64,000 nt of DNA from positions 1 through 64,000 of the forward strand of contig CAKOOR010000001.1 in NCBI GenBank assembly GCA_934098505.1, given 5' to 3'. Shown in pieces: positions 39,633 through 48,604 of the stretch. The position numbers and the translations under genes are program-made. Positions within the stretch are counted from its first letter, which is position 1. Each line of letters starts with the position of its first letter. Origin of the DNA: an uncultured Bacilli bacterium (GTDB lineage Bacteria; Bacillota_I; Bacilli_A; RF39; UBA660). The notes below the pieces were generated by a model. It made no database searches. It was not told where the DNA came from and was given only the letters and a program-made list of their open reading frames with translations.

Positions 39633-41035
39633 TGTATATTAAGAAAAAACTAAAAGAAAAAATAGATAATCTTAATAATTATGTTGATTGCTATATAGAT
39701 TCTAAAGATTTTAAAAAATTTTTAGACAATCAAAAAGAATACATTTGCATTAAAGTTAAAAACAATTGCTATTGCTCATGTTGTACAAGCGAATTTCAAA
39801 AAAAATGTAAAATTAATGAGTATATTGAGTGTCCAATTTGCAAAAAGAAATTATTAGTTAAAAGAACTACTAATTATATAAATAAAGGTTATTTTATGTA
39901 TTTAATAAAATTCAATGATAAATACATAATAAGAAATTATGAAATAGTAAGTTCTTATTTGAAATCAACTAAGAAGATGAATTTTATAGTTACTGAATAT
40001 GCTAGACAAATTATTAATAGTAACGGTACTATAGAATTGAAAATAATAGCAAATAATATGAGAAGGAATATGGCTGGTTATTGGTATATTAATTATTGGG
40101 AAAAAACTAAATATTGGAAACCTGAATATTATGTAATGATATATGGGAAATGCTTTGTAGATAAAGATATACTGATAACCAAATATTATGATCCAAAATT
40201 AATATTTGATAATGCTGAGGTTAATGTTTGCGACATATTAAAAGGAATAAATGAAAATAATTATATTTTAGAGCTTTTAACTAAAGCAAAGCTATATAAT
40301 TTAGCGGCTAATTATTTTGAATTTAAAAAAGGAAAATTTGAAGATGTATTTAAACTTGATAGAAGTTATTTAAATTTTATGATAGAAAATAATATTTCAT
40401 ATAATGAATTGGCTGTTCTGCAAAAATTAAAAATTATGGATTATGAACTTGTTAAATATTTTACTGATGTATATCGATTAGATGAATTATTGAAGTATTG
40501 CAAACCATACGATTTAATGAAATACAACATTAGAGATAAAGATATTTATATGTATTTAGATTATATATCGATGGCAAATGAACAAAAAATGAATTTAAAA
40601 GATAAAAAAATACTGTATCCTCAAAATTTAAAGAACCAGCATGATACTTTACAACATCAACTTCAAATAAAAAAAGATAGAATTATAACTAAAAAAATTA
40701 GTCAAAGATATGCAAAAATTAAAATAAATGAATTCCAAGATAAAAAATATGTCATATATCCAGTTAAATCTATTGAGGAGTTAATTGACGAATCTAGTCA
40801 GCAAAACAACTGTGTTAAAACATATGCTGAAAGAGTAGCAAAAGGTCAATGTGATATTTATTTTATGAGATTGATAAAAGATATAAATCACTCTTTAGTA
40901 ACTGTTGAGGTTAGAGAAAATAAAGTAGTTCAAAAGAGAACTAAAAACAATGAAAAAATTACAATGGATCAAAACAAATTTTTAAATTTGTGGGAAAATA
41001 CAATTTTAAAAAGAATGATTGCTCCTGATGCTTAG
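39632..41035 (+). CDS. PcfJ-like protein
   Basis: 467 residues. N-terminal zinc-ribbon-like Cys pairs (YCSCCTSEFQ, CPICKKKLL) are followed by a central helical part and the PcfJ C-terminal domain with IEELIDESSQQNNCVKTYAERV, DIYFMRL, LVTVEVRENKVVQKRTKNN. Biochemical role unknown. The pair with PcfK in a phage early operon suggests nucleic-acid processing or an anti-host function. Confidence 0.8.
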   Translation: MYIKKKLKEKIDNLNNYVDCYIDSKDFKKFLDNQKEYICIKVKNNCYCSCCTSEFQKKCKINEYIECPICKKKLLVKRTTNYINKGYFMYLIKFNDKYIIRNYEIVSSYLKSTKKMNFIVTEYARQIINSNGTIELKIIANNMRRNMAGYWYINYWEKTKYWKPEYYVMIYGKCFVDKDILITKYYDPKLIFDNAEVNVCDILKGINENNYILELLTKAKLYNLAANYFEFKKGKFEDVFKLDRSYLNFMIENNISYNELAVLQKLKIMDYELVKYFTDVYRLDELLKYCKPYDLMKYNIRDKDIYMYLDYISMANEQKMNLKDKKILYPQNLKNQHDTLQHQLQIKKDRIITKKISQRYAKIKINEFQDKKYVIYPVKSIEELIDESSQQNNCVKTYAERVAKGQCDIYFMRLIKDINHSLVTVEVRENKVVQKRTKNNEKITMDQNKFLNLWENTILKRMIAPDA

Positions 41036-41074
41036 AAAATGAATCATGATTATATTTAGATAGGAAGGAGAATT

Positions 41075-41359
41075 ATGAAATATAAAAAAGAAGATTATAT
41101 AAATGCTATTGACGATTTATTAAATGATTATGATGCTTATTATTTTATAAATAAATATAGTGAATTAGATAAAAATACTCACCGAACTCAATTTAGTATG
41201 TTATTTGAATTATTAAAAGATGATGAACTATCTATGAGAGCGTTATATTGGATAAAGAATGCTTATGATTGCTATTATAAAGAAGAAGTAAAAGAAGATG
41301 ATGATAACGCATTTAATTATTTAAAAAAAGTTATAGAAAAAAAGTTTTGCGATGAATAA
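41075..41359 (+). CDS. Hypothetical phage protein
   Basis: 94 residues, acidic, helical (EDYINAIDDLLNDYDAYYFIN, then LKKVIEKKF). GAAGGAG upstream. No family recognised. Confidence 0.55.
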   Translation: MKYKKEDYINAIDDLLNDYDAYYFINKYSELDKNTHRTQFSMLFELLKDDELSMRALYWIKNAYDCYYKEEVKEDDDNAFNYLKKVIEKKFCDE

Positions 41360-41383
41360 TGAAAAAAATGGAGAAAACAATAT

Positions 41384-41839
41384 ATGGAAACAAAGTTTAA
41401 AGTAGGAGATAAAGTTAAAATTAGAAAGGATTTGCTACCAGGAGAGATATATTATAGTCAAAATGTTAGTGTTAAATTTACAAAAGAAATGTATAAGTAC
41501 AAAGGAAAAATAGGCAAGGTGATTTTTGCTAGCAAATTGGGATTTTTTCTAGATATCGATCATAAAGAAAACATTTGGAGTCGTGATATGCTGGAACAAG
41601 GCATATTAGAAAAGGCTGAAAAAAGATATCTAAGATCCGTAATTAAACCATTCAAAAATAGAATTATTTTCATCGAGTTAACAAATGAGAATTGTATTTG
41701 TAATGGTGATGTATATATTAATATTGAAATAGATAATGGTACTGATGGCATTCAGCTTCCTGTTTTTAAATATGGAACAATGTATAAAAATATGGAATTT
41801 AGTAGACAATATACACTTGAAGAATTGGGGTTATATTAA
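41384..41839 (+). CDS. Hypothetical phage protein with SH3/KOW-like start
   Basis: 151 residues. FKVGDKVKIRKDLLPGEIYYS ... YKGKIGKVIFASKLGFFLDID is a small beta barrel of the kind seen in phage host-takeover proteins. The second half is beta-rich. Unknown function. Confidence 0.55.
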   Translation: METKFKVGDKVKIRKDLLPGEIYYSQNVSVKFTKEMYKYKGKIGKVIFASKLGFFLDIDHKENIWSRDMLEQGILEKAEKRYLRSVIKPFKNRIIFIELTNENCICNGDVYINIEIDNGTDGIQLPVFKYGTMYKNMEFSRQYTLEELGLY

Positions 41840-41840
41840 G

Positions 41841-41882
41841 ATGTTAAAAATTAAAGATAATGTTGACTTAAAAGATTTATAA
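41841..41882 (+). pseudogene. 14-codon remnant of a phage ORF
   Basis: LKIKDNVDLKDL followed by a stop. This is the start of a widespread small phage protein type (KIKDNVDLKEL), which here is cut off; out-of-frame residues follow to 41930. Weakly supported. Confidence 0.3.
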
Positions 41883-41940
41883 AATTTAACAATGTATCCA
41901 ATAAAGTTTTTAATATGTTAGAAAAATAAAGAGAGGTAAC

Positions 41941-42342
41941 ATGGAACTAAATATAAGAAGTGCTAAAAATAGAATAAGAAAATTAGAAAATGATTTAGAT
42001 GTGTATTTAACTAAAAAAAGAATTAATTTCACTAAAACGCAACCTAAGTCACCTAAATTAGACAGTTTAGGCATATCTAAGACTAATGAGATATTTGATA
42101 AGTTTACTCATTATGTAATTAAGGATGAAGAATTAGACACTACTATATATGTTATTCAAGAGGAAATTGCATCATTGCAAAATTATATAGTCAAGGAAAT
42201 GGAGAGAATATCTAAGAACGGCGGTAGTGAATTAGTTGTATATCTTCGTGATGAAGAAAAACTTAAGTGGGATAAGATAGCTAAAATAACTCATTATTCC
42301 GAAAGACAAGCTCGAAGAATATATAATGATACAAAAAAATAA
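41941..42342 (+). CDS. ArpU/RinA-type late transcription regulator
   Basis: 133 residues. Helical N-terminus (NIRSAKNRIRKLENDLDVYL) and a C-terminal sigma-70 region-4-like HTH (YLRDEEKLKWDKIAKITHYSERQARRIYND). This layout and the position just before the packaging genes match phage late-gene activators of the ArpU/RinA group. GAGAGG upstream. Probably acts on the repeat-bearing promoter region immediately downstream. Confidence 0.75.
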   Translation: MELNIRSAKNRIRKLENDLDVYLTKKRINFTKTQPKSPKLDSLGISKTNEIFDKFTHYVIKDEELDTTIYVIQEEIASLQNYIVKEMERISKNGGSELVVYLRDEEKLKWDKIAKITHYSERQARRIYNDTKK

Positions 42343-42640
42343 AGATGTCCGGAAATGTCCGTTTTATATGTGGTACAATTGTATTGTAGGTTAATTAGAC
42401 CTATAAAAAGCTACTAAATTTTTTAAGAATGGTATAGTTGGAATTCGTTTTACATCCTTTCTATTCCAAATAATATATTCTAAATTATTAGAGCTATACC
42501 ACGAGGTAAAGAGCATAGAAATATGTTCTTTTTTAGTTATGACCGTAATTTTTTTGTCTTAAACCCCCAAAATTGATACTTAGACATCCTCCTTTTTTAC
42601 GGTCATAACTAAAGAACGGACTGTTTCTTAGGGAGGAAAA
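42343..42640 (+). promoter_or_regulatory. Late promoter region with tandem ATGTCCG sites and strong inverted repeats
   Basis: 298 bp without a gene. It opens with two ATGTCCG units, overlapping-spaced (42345-42361), then TGG-TACAAT (42374-42379) as an extended -10. Two nested hairpins follow: TGGTATAG/CTATACCA (42430-42437, 42494-42501) with inner TTGGAAT/ATTCCAA, and a 17-bp perfect inverted repeat (42532-42548, 42597-42613). The ATGTCCG pair is the likely binding site of the upstream regulator. The hairpins lie in the late-transcript leader and could act in processing or antitermination. Confidence 0.65.
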
Positions 42641-42829
42641 ATGAAGTTAAAAAATATTGCTAAAGAAGATAATAAGCCTGTAAATCTTCAACTAAAAAAG
42701 GCTAACCTATTTGTTAAACCTAATGAGGAGTTTGAGGTCGAAGATAAGTATGCTAAAGAATTATTAGAAACAACCATTAATGATGAACCTATTGTTGAAA
42801 AAGTAACTACTAAAGTTAAGGTAGAATAA
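42641..42829 (+). CDS. Small hypothetical protein before terminase
   Basis: 62 residues, GGGAGGAAAA before the ATG. Beta-rich (LKNIAKEDNKPVNLQLKKANLFVKPNEEFEV). First gene of the late operon, three bases before the terminase small subunit. Unknown role. Confidence 0.6.
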   Translation: MKLKNIAKEDNKPVNLQLKKANLFVKPNEEFEVEDKYAKELLETTINDEPIVEKVTTKVKVE

Positions 42830-42831
42830 CT

Positions 42832-43311
42832 ATGGCGAAAAGTAAGGTTGAATATTGGCTTACTAGTGATGGTTTAACCTTGCTTGCTGGTTGGGCTAGA
42901 AATGGTTTAACCGAAGAACAAATAGCCAAAAATTGCGGAATAAAGAGGCAAACATTATACGAATGGAAGAAGAAGTATCCTGACATAGATGACACCATAA
43001 AAAAGAATAAAGAAGTTGTTGATTATGAGGTTGAAAATGCTTTATTAAAAAAGTGCTTCGGCTACAATGCTAAGGTCAAAAAGAATTTTAAAGTTAAAAA
43101 AATTATTTATGGTGAGAATGGACGAAAAATATCTGAAACTGAGGAACTAGTAGAAAAAGAAGACGAAGTACATGTTCCAGCAGATACTACAGCTCAAATA
43201 TTTTGGCTACGAAATCGCAAACCAAATGATTGGCGAGATAAGCCACAAATTCAAGATGATAAGGATGAGGGAGTAATAATTGTTGATGACTTGTCCAAAG
43301 AAAATAATTAG
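42832..43311 (+). CDS. terS: Terminase small subunit
   Basis: 159 residues. N-terminal HTH (LLAGWARNGLTEEQIAKNCGIKRQTLYEWKKKYPDID) binds pac/cos DNA, with a helical core (ENALLKKCFGY) and a C-terminal segment PADTTAQIFWLRNRKPNDWRDK typical of this family. It overlaps the large subunit by up to 32 nt, usual for the pair. Confidence 0.88.
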   Translation: MAKSKVEYWLTSDGLTLLAGWARNGLTEEQIAKNCGIKRQTLYEWKKKYPDIDDTIKKNKEVVDYEVENALLKKCFGYNAKVKKNFKVKKIIYGENGRKISETEELVEKEDEVHVPADTTAQIFWLRNRKPNDWRDKPQIQDDKDEGVIIVDDLSKENN

Positions 43312-44653
43312 ATTATCTGATTTAATCATTCCTAAATTTCATGCTAATTTTAATGATCTTAGATATCTTCATCAAATTTACACGAGTGGTCGAGCTGGTA
43401 CTAAATCAAGTAGGGGTGCTTTAAGAGCCGTAACAAGGATAATATCTCCAAGGCCTGGTTCGATAGTTGTATTAAGAAAGTTTCATAATAAGCTAAAGAA
43501 GACTGTGTTTGCTGAATGTCTTAGAGCCATCAATAGATTATGTATATCCAAAAAGAAATTTAAAATAACAGTAAGCCCTATGCAAATAACTTATCTACCG
43601 ACTGGAAATACAATTTACTTCACTGGTAATGATTCTATAGATGATACCAAAGGTATGATAGATGAAAGCCGTCCAATTGTATTGGTAATATTAGATGAAT
43701 TAACTGAGTTTTTTGATAAAGGCGATGGCGAAGATGAATTAGCTAATATTGAGGCTACATTTATTCGTGGTAATGACGAAGAATTCGTTATGGAGTATTA
43801 CTTTAACCCTCCAAAAAATCCGAAGGCTCCAATAATGCAATGGCTAGGTAAAATGAAACTTAGAAGTGATTGCGTCCATGTCCATGTTGACTATAGAGAT
43901 GTTCCTGTTAATTGGCTTGGAAAGAAATTAATAGAATCAGCTGAATTATTAAAAAAGCTTGATGAAAAAATGTACAACTGGCTATGGCTTGGTATATGTA
44001 CTGGCTTAGATGAAATAATCTATTATATGTTTAATGAAAATAATCATATAAGAGAATGTACTAGTGACGATTATAAAAATATGCCGTTTTTGTACATTGG
44101 CGTCGATTATGGCCAAATGAATGCGACTACATTTCAATGCTTTGGAATTGATTATAAGGAAAAGTGTATTAGAGGTGTTGATGAATACTACTATTCTGGC
44201 CGTAATACTGGCAAACAGAAATCACCAAGTGATTATGCGAAAGATTTCAAAGCATTTAAAACACGCTTAGAAAAAGAGTCTGGGTTAATAGTTAAATATG
44301 CCTACATTGACCCTAGTGCGAAAGGCTTAGCAGAAGAAATTAAAAGAGAGTGTCCTGAAATAATAATATTAAATGCTGACAATGATGTTAAACTTGGCAT
44401 TTCAAGAGTTCAAAAATGTTTGTCGTTCCAATGCTTATTTATCTCTCCTAAGCAAAAAAATTTGATAGAAGAGATTTATCAATATGGATATGACAAAGAT
44501 AAATTAGATAAGGGAATAGAAGAACCTATTAAAGTTAATGATCACGCAATGGATGCGATGAGATATTTAGTCATGGGCTTGTGGTATTTAATTGTTAGAT
44601 TATTACCAGTGCTAGGAGTTGATGAAAAAAATGATAGAAAAGTTAATCAATAA
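43286..44653 (+). CDS. terL: Terminase large subunit
   Basis: 455 residues from ATG 43286. ATPase domain with a modified Walker A (SGRAGTKSSRG), Walker B VILDELTEF and motif PPKNPKAP; C-terminal RNase H-like nuclease with VDYGQMN, YIDPSAKG and NDHAMDAMRYLVMG supplying metal-binding acidic residues. PBSX-type packaging motor that fills the procapsid and cuts the concatemer. Confidence 0.93.
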   Translation: MTCPKKIIRLSDLIIPKFHANFNDLRYLHQIYTSGRAGTKSSRGALRAVTRIISPRPGSIVVLRKFHNKLKKTVFAECLRAINRLCISKKKFKITVSPMQITYLPTGNTIYFTGNDSIDDTKGMIDESRPIVLVILDELTEFFDKGDGEDELANIEATFIRGNDEEFVMEYYFNPPKNPKAPIMQWLGKMKLRSDCVHVHVDYRDVPVNWLGKKLIESAELLKKLDEKMYNWLWLGICTGLDEIIYYMFNENNHIRECTSDDYKNMPFLYIGVDYGQMNATTFQCFGIDYKEKCIRGVDEYYYSGRNTGKQKSPSDYAKDFKAFKTRLEKESGLIVKYAYIDPSAKGLAEEIKRECPEIIILNADNDVKLGISRVQKCLSFQCLFISPKQKNLIEEIYQYGYDKDKLDKGIEEPIKVNDHAMDAMRYLVMGLWYLIVRLLPVLGVDEKNDRKVNQ

Positions 44654-46040
44654 ATTTAAAGGTTGGTGGAACAGAATGTTTGATTATAACAAAATAATTC
44701 AAGATTTTAATTTAGATACTAATACTTCTAGTGAAATGTTGGATGCAATTCAAAAATGGTCACAAATATTTAATGGAAGCGAACCATGGATAGATGAAAA
44801 TACTACTTCACTTCATGTTGCAAAAACGATGTGTGAAAAGGTATCTAAAGCCGTTAATATAGAATATAAATCAGTTTGTAGTGAACCTTATGTTGATAAA
44901 ATATATCAAAAATTCTTAAAAAATAAGCGAAGAAATACAGAAGCTATGATAGGAAAGTCATGTATTTTCTTTAGACCTTATTACGATGGAAAAGAAATAA
45001 AAGTAAGTGTTATTCAAGCTGATAAGTTTATTCCTACTAAATTTAGCGATGATGGAGATTTATTAGGATGCATTTTAATAGATCAAATAACTAAAGGAAG
45101 AAATGTATATACTAGATTAGAATATAATGAAGTAGTTGATGATACAATAACTATCAAAAATATTGCTTATAAAGGTACATTAGATGGTGTTGTACTTTCT
45201 TCAAAAATAGATTTACATAGTGTTGAAAAATGGAAAAATCTTGAAGAAATACAATGTATTTCAGGTGTTGATAGACTAATAGGGGGCTTTGCTACTACTA
45301 AAAATGTCAATGCTGTGGATAATTCTAGTCCTATAGGTATGCCTATATTTGCAAATGCAATTGATACTTTAAAAGAAATAGATAAGCAATTCTCAAGGAC
45401 TCTTTGGGAATATGAAGGTTCAGAATTGGCAATAGATGCTGATGAGAGTGTACTTGAAACTGATGAGAATAGAAATATAAAATATCCAACAGGAAAAAAG
45501 AGATTATTTAGAAAATTGCTTTTACGACAAGCAAATGAAAAAATTTATAATATCTTTAGTCCACAGATTAGAGATACCTCATTATTTAACGGTTTAAATG
45601 AATTATTAAGACAAGTAGAAAATCAATGTCATATTGCTTACGGAACTCTTTCAAAGTTAGATGAGATTGCTAAAACAGCTACGGAAATAAAGACTAGCAA
45701 ACAAGATTATTATGTAACTGTTGCTGATATTCAAGATTCATTACAGCAGGCTTATGATGATTTAATTTATGGTATCTATGTATTATGCAAACTTTATAAT
45801 ATACCAGTTAAGAACAACTATATAACCGAACATGATTGGGATGATAGTATTTTAGTAGACAAAGAAACTACTCGTAATCAGGCTATGTTGGAAAGAAACA
45901 ACAATATTACAAGTGATGTTCAATATTTAATTGAAACTCGTAATATGAAAGAAAAGGAAGCAATAGCCTTTGTTAAAAAACAAATTGAATACCGTAAAAT
46001 TACTGTTGCAAAGGACGAAACAGAAGTAGACGAGGAATAA
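44622..46040 (+). CDS. Portal protein (SPP1 gp6/A118 type)
   Basis: 472 residues from ATG 44622 (AGGAG upstream; ATG 44631 is the alternative). Portal hallmarks: DENTTSLHVAKTMCEKVSKAVNIE, the VIQADKFIPTKFS block, LFRKLLLRQANEKIYNIFSPQIRDTSL, TATEIKTSKQD. Forms the dodecameric ring through which DNA enters. It overlaps terL and abuts the MuF gene, the usual order. Confidence 0.88.
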   Translation: MKKMIEKLINKFKGWWNRMFDYNKIIQDFNLDTNTSSEMLDAIQKWSQIFNGSEPWIDENTTSLHVAKTMCEKVSKAVNIEYKSVCSEPYVDKIYQKFLKNKRRNTEAMIGKSCIFFRPYYDGKEIKVSVIQADKFIPTKFSDDGDLLGCILIDQITKGRNVYTRLEYNEVVDDTITIKNIAYKGTLDGVVLSSKIDLHSVEKWKNLEEIQCISGVDRLIGGFATTKNVNAVDNSSPIGMPIFANAIDTLKEIDKQFSRTLWEYEGSELAIDADESVLETDENRNIKYPTGKKRLFRKLLLRQANEKIYNIFSPQIRDTSLFNGLNELLRQVENQCHIAYGTLSKLDEIAKTATEIKTSKQDYYVTVADIQDSLQQAYDDLIYGIYVLCKLYNIPVKNNYITEHDWDDSILVDKETTRNQAMLERNNNITSDVQYLIETRNMKEKEAIAFVKKQIEYRKITVAKDETEVDEE

Positions 46041-47644
46041 TGGATAAAATACAGTTTGATAGATTATTGAAGCCTTTAACTAATGTGTATGATAATATTG
46101 AGTTGGATTTAATAAAAAATATTTTAGATTCATTGGATAATTATAATAATGTTCAAGGCAGTATGAAATGGTATTTAGAAAAACTAGCTGATTTAGGTAC
46201 TATTGATAGAAAGAACATAGAGGTATTTAAAAAGAATAAAACTAAAATAAGAAAATGCTTAGATAATATCATTGAAACTGGTTCTAAAAGTTCTTACTAC
46301 TTAGACAAACTAGAAGAATATAATAACAATGATAAATTAAGCATTGACATATCTACTCTTTATAAAAGTGACTCTTTTAACAAGGTAGTGAAAGAGGCTT
46401 TAAAAGATACATATGATATAGCAGATTTAATTCAAACAAAAGCCTTAGAAAGCGCAAGAAAAGAATATAAAACCATATTAAATCAAGCCTATATAGAGAC
46501 CGCTAGTGGCATTTATACATACCAAGAGTCAATTAGAAAGGCTCTTGATAAATTTGCGGATACTGGTATTACCATGGCAACATATTCAAGTGGTGTAAAA
46601 ATTGGTATAGAGGCTGTAGTTCGCAGAGATGTTATTACAAGAGTTAATAAATTGATTGGTGATATTGATATTGAAAATACTAAAGCATTAAAAACTAATC
46701 TTGTTTATGTAGACCAACACTTGGGCGCAAGAACAAGAAATAAATATACTAAAAAAGATTATGAAGCTCATGCGGAATGGCAGGGTAAAGTATATAAAAT
46801 TGCTGAATATGATGAAAAATTATATCCTTATGGTTCAAATAAAAATTATCCTGATTTTTGGGCAAGTACTGGTTATGGAGAAATGCTTGGGTTAAAGGGA
46901 ATAAATTGTTATCACAGTTTTGAACCTTTTTTTAATTGGGAAAAAGTTCCAGATCAAATTGATTTAAAAAAAAATCAAGAAAAGTACAACCTTTTGCAAC
47001 AACAACGCTCTTATGAAAGAAAAATTAGAAAATTAAAAAGAAAAAAATTGGTTGAAACTAATCCAGATAAGAAAAAAGCTTTAAATAATCAGTTAAATAT
47101 AACACATAAAGAATTTGATAAATTTCTAGAAGATAATAAATTGAATAGAGATTATAGTAGAGAATATGTTGCATATAATAAGATTAATATTTCAGATTAT
47201 AGTAGGGATGAGACATACGCATTAAATAAGTATTTTTCTCCATATTCGATAATGTTAAATGAAAAATTAAGAAATCATACATTATTGACAAATGCTGAAC
47301 AAAAAATTGTTAATGACTTAGATAGTGCATTAAAAAAGACTTCTAACTATGATGGAAGTCTTGTTAGAACTTTAAATGTGGAAAATCCAAAAGATTTTAC
47401 TTCTCAATTAGAGATTGGCAAAAAATATAAAACAAACCAATATTTATCTTTTTCTAGCAAAGAAGGCTATAATGATTATGCAAATATAAAGATATATATT
47501 TCTAATTCAAAAAAAGGTAAAGATTTAAGAACTTTAAATACTATTGGTGAAAATGAAGTCCTTTATGAAAGAAATATAGAATTCAAGACATTGAATATTG
47601 TGAATCAGAATGATATTATATATATACTTTGGGAGGAACAGTAA
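46040..47644 (+). CDS. MuF/minor capsid protein fused to an ADP-ribosyltransferase toxin domain
   Basis: 534 residues. The first ~330 are a phage minor capsid (gp7/MuF-like) protein, which sits inside the head and can be ejected with DNA (AYIETASGIYTYQESIRKALDKF, HLGARTRNKY, GINCYHSFEPFFNWE). After a charged linker, residues ~375-534 have the R-S-E signature of ADP-ribosyltransferases: Arg444 (LVRTLN), Ser470-Phe-Ser-Ser (YLSFSSKE) and Glu504-Asn-Glu506, an ExE motif typical of arginine-specific enzymes. Such MuF-toxin fusions are known. The target, a host protein or a competitor, is not shown. Confidence 0.87.
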   Translation: MDKIQFDRLLKPLTNVYDNIELDLIKNILDSLDNYNNVQGSMKWYLEKLADLGTIDRKNIEVFKKNKTKIRKCLDNIIETGSKSSYYLDKLEEYNNNDKLSIDISTLYKSDSFNKVVKEALKDTYDIADLIQTKALESARKEYKTILNQAYIETASGIYTYQESIRKALDKFADTGITMATYSSGVKIGIEAVVRRDVITRVNKLIGDIDIENTKALKTNLVYVDQHLGARTRNKYTKKDYEAHAEWQGKVYKIAEYDEKLYPYGSNKNYPDFWASTGYGEMLGLKGINCYHSFEPFFNWEKVPDQIDLKKNQEKYNLLQQQRSYERKIRKLKRKKLVETNPDKKKALNNQLNITHKEFDKFLEDNKLNRDYSREYVAYNKINISDYSRDETYALNKYFSPYSIMLNEKLRNHTLLTNAEQKIVNDLDSALKKTSNYDGSLVRTLNVENPKDFTSQLEIGKKYKTNQYLSFSSKEGYNDYANIKIYISNSKKGKDLRTLNTIGENEVLYERNIEFKTLNIVNQNDIIYILWEEQ

Positions 47645-47645
47645 T

Positions 47646-47864
47646 ATGAATTCTGAAAGGCAAAAATATTTATCTGAAGAAAAAATTAAGATGGAAAAAT
47701 GTGGAGATTTTTTTATGACAAAAGAAGATGAAATTAACTCACTTAAAACTTTGATTAGCTGTATGAAGAAAACAGAAAACTATACTCAAGAAGAGTTTGA
47801 AAAAATATACCAAGATGAATTGAAAAAAATAAATGCAAAATATAAATCCAATGTTAATAAATAA
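47646..47864 (+). CDS. Small acidic protein directly after the MuF-ART gene
   Basis: 72 residues from ATG 47646 with TGGGAGGAAC upstream, inside the MuF-ART end. Charged and helical (KYLSEEKIKMEKCGDFF, EEFEKIYQDELKKINAKY). One base after the toxin-domain gene, before a terminator, so it is a candidate cognate immunity or chaperone protein. No family recognised. Confidence 0.6.
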   Translation: MNSERQKYLSEEKIKMEKCGDFFMTKEDEINSLKTLISCMKKTENYTQEEFEKIYQDELKKINAKYKSNVNK

Positions 47865-47908
47865 TTAAATAATAGTTTTATAGTACGAATTCAACATTAA
47901 TAGTTTAG

Positions 47909-47934
47909 GTCGATAGAAATATCGGCTTTTTTCG
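47909..47934 (+). terminator. Terminator inside the head operon
   Basis: GTCGATA / TATCGGC hairpin (one wobble), loop GAAA, then TTTTTT. It is followed by another hairpin CGTGT-TCGTG-ACACG near 47996-48010 before the scaffold gene. It may lower downstream or isolate the MuF-ART message. The rest of 47865-48037 has no gene. Confidence 0.65.
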
Positions 47935-48037
47935 TGTGAGCTTGTAAAATCAAGTGGCATTACAACGATAGGTTAAGCAAATATTTTAAATCACGCGTGT
48001 TCGTGACACGATAAAAAAACGATAGGAGGAAAAATAT

Positions 48038-48586
48038 ATGAAGCGTGAATTTTTAGAAGGACTAAATCTTGATAAGGAAACTATTGATAGCATTATGTCT
48101 GAATATGGCAAGACTACGCAGGTTCTTAGAGATGAAAGGGACACTTTAAAAACACAAATTGATAATGCTAATAAAGAGATTCAATCTTATAAAGATATGG
48201 ATATCGAAAGCATTAAAAAATCAGCTGATGATTGGAAAACAAAATATGAAGAAATGGAAGCTAATCAAAAAGTTGAAAAAGAAAAGAGTATTAGAGAAGC
48301 AAGAACTAATGCTTTTTTTAACGATGTTAAGTTTGCTAGTGAAAGTGCAAAGGCGGGAGTAATTAGTCAATTTAATGAAAAAGACTTTAAGTATGATGAA
48401 GAAAGCCAAAAATTTTTAGGTGCTTCTGAATGGCTTAATGATTTAAAAGAAAAAGATACTGGAGCTTTTCTTAGTGAAGTTGCAAACCCTGTATTTACAA
48501 CTAAGCCAGATACTCCAAGTACAAATGGGTTTAATGCGACAAAAGAACAGGTTGTATTAAATGCTAAATTTAAAAATTTTAATTAG
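48038..48586 (+). CDS. Phage scaffolding protein (gp20-like)
   Basis: 182 residues, GATAGGAGG upstream. FLEGLNLDKETIDSIMSEYGKT start and a long coiled coil (DNANKEIQSYKDMDIESIKK), ending in a flexible region, as in phage minor structural GP20/scaffold proteins that guide capsid assembly and then leave. Next gene is the major capsid protein. Confidence 0.85.
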   Translation: MKREFLEGLNLDKETIDSIMSEYGKTTQVLRDERDTLKTQIDNANKEIQSYKDMDIESIKKSADDWKTKYEEMEANQKVEKEKSIREARTNAFFNDVKFASESAKAGVISQFNEKDFKYDEESQKFLGASEWLNDLKEKDTGAFLSEVANPVFTTKPDTPSTNGFNATKEQVVLNAKFKNFN

Positions 48587-48604
48587 GAAAGAGGATATTA
48601 AATT

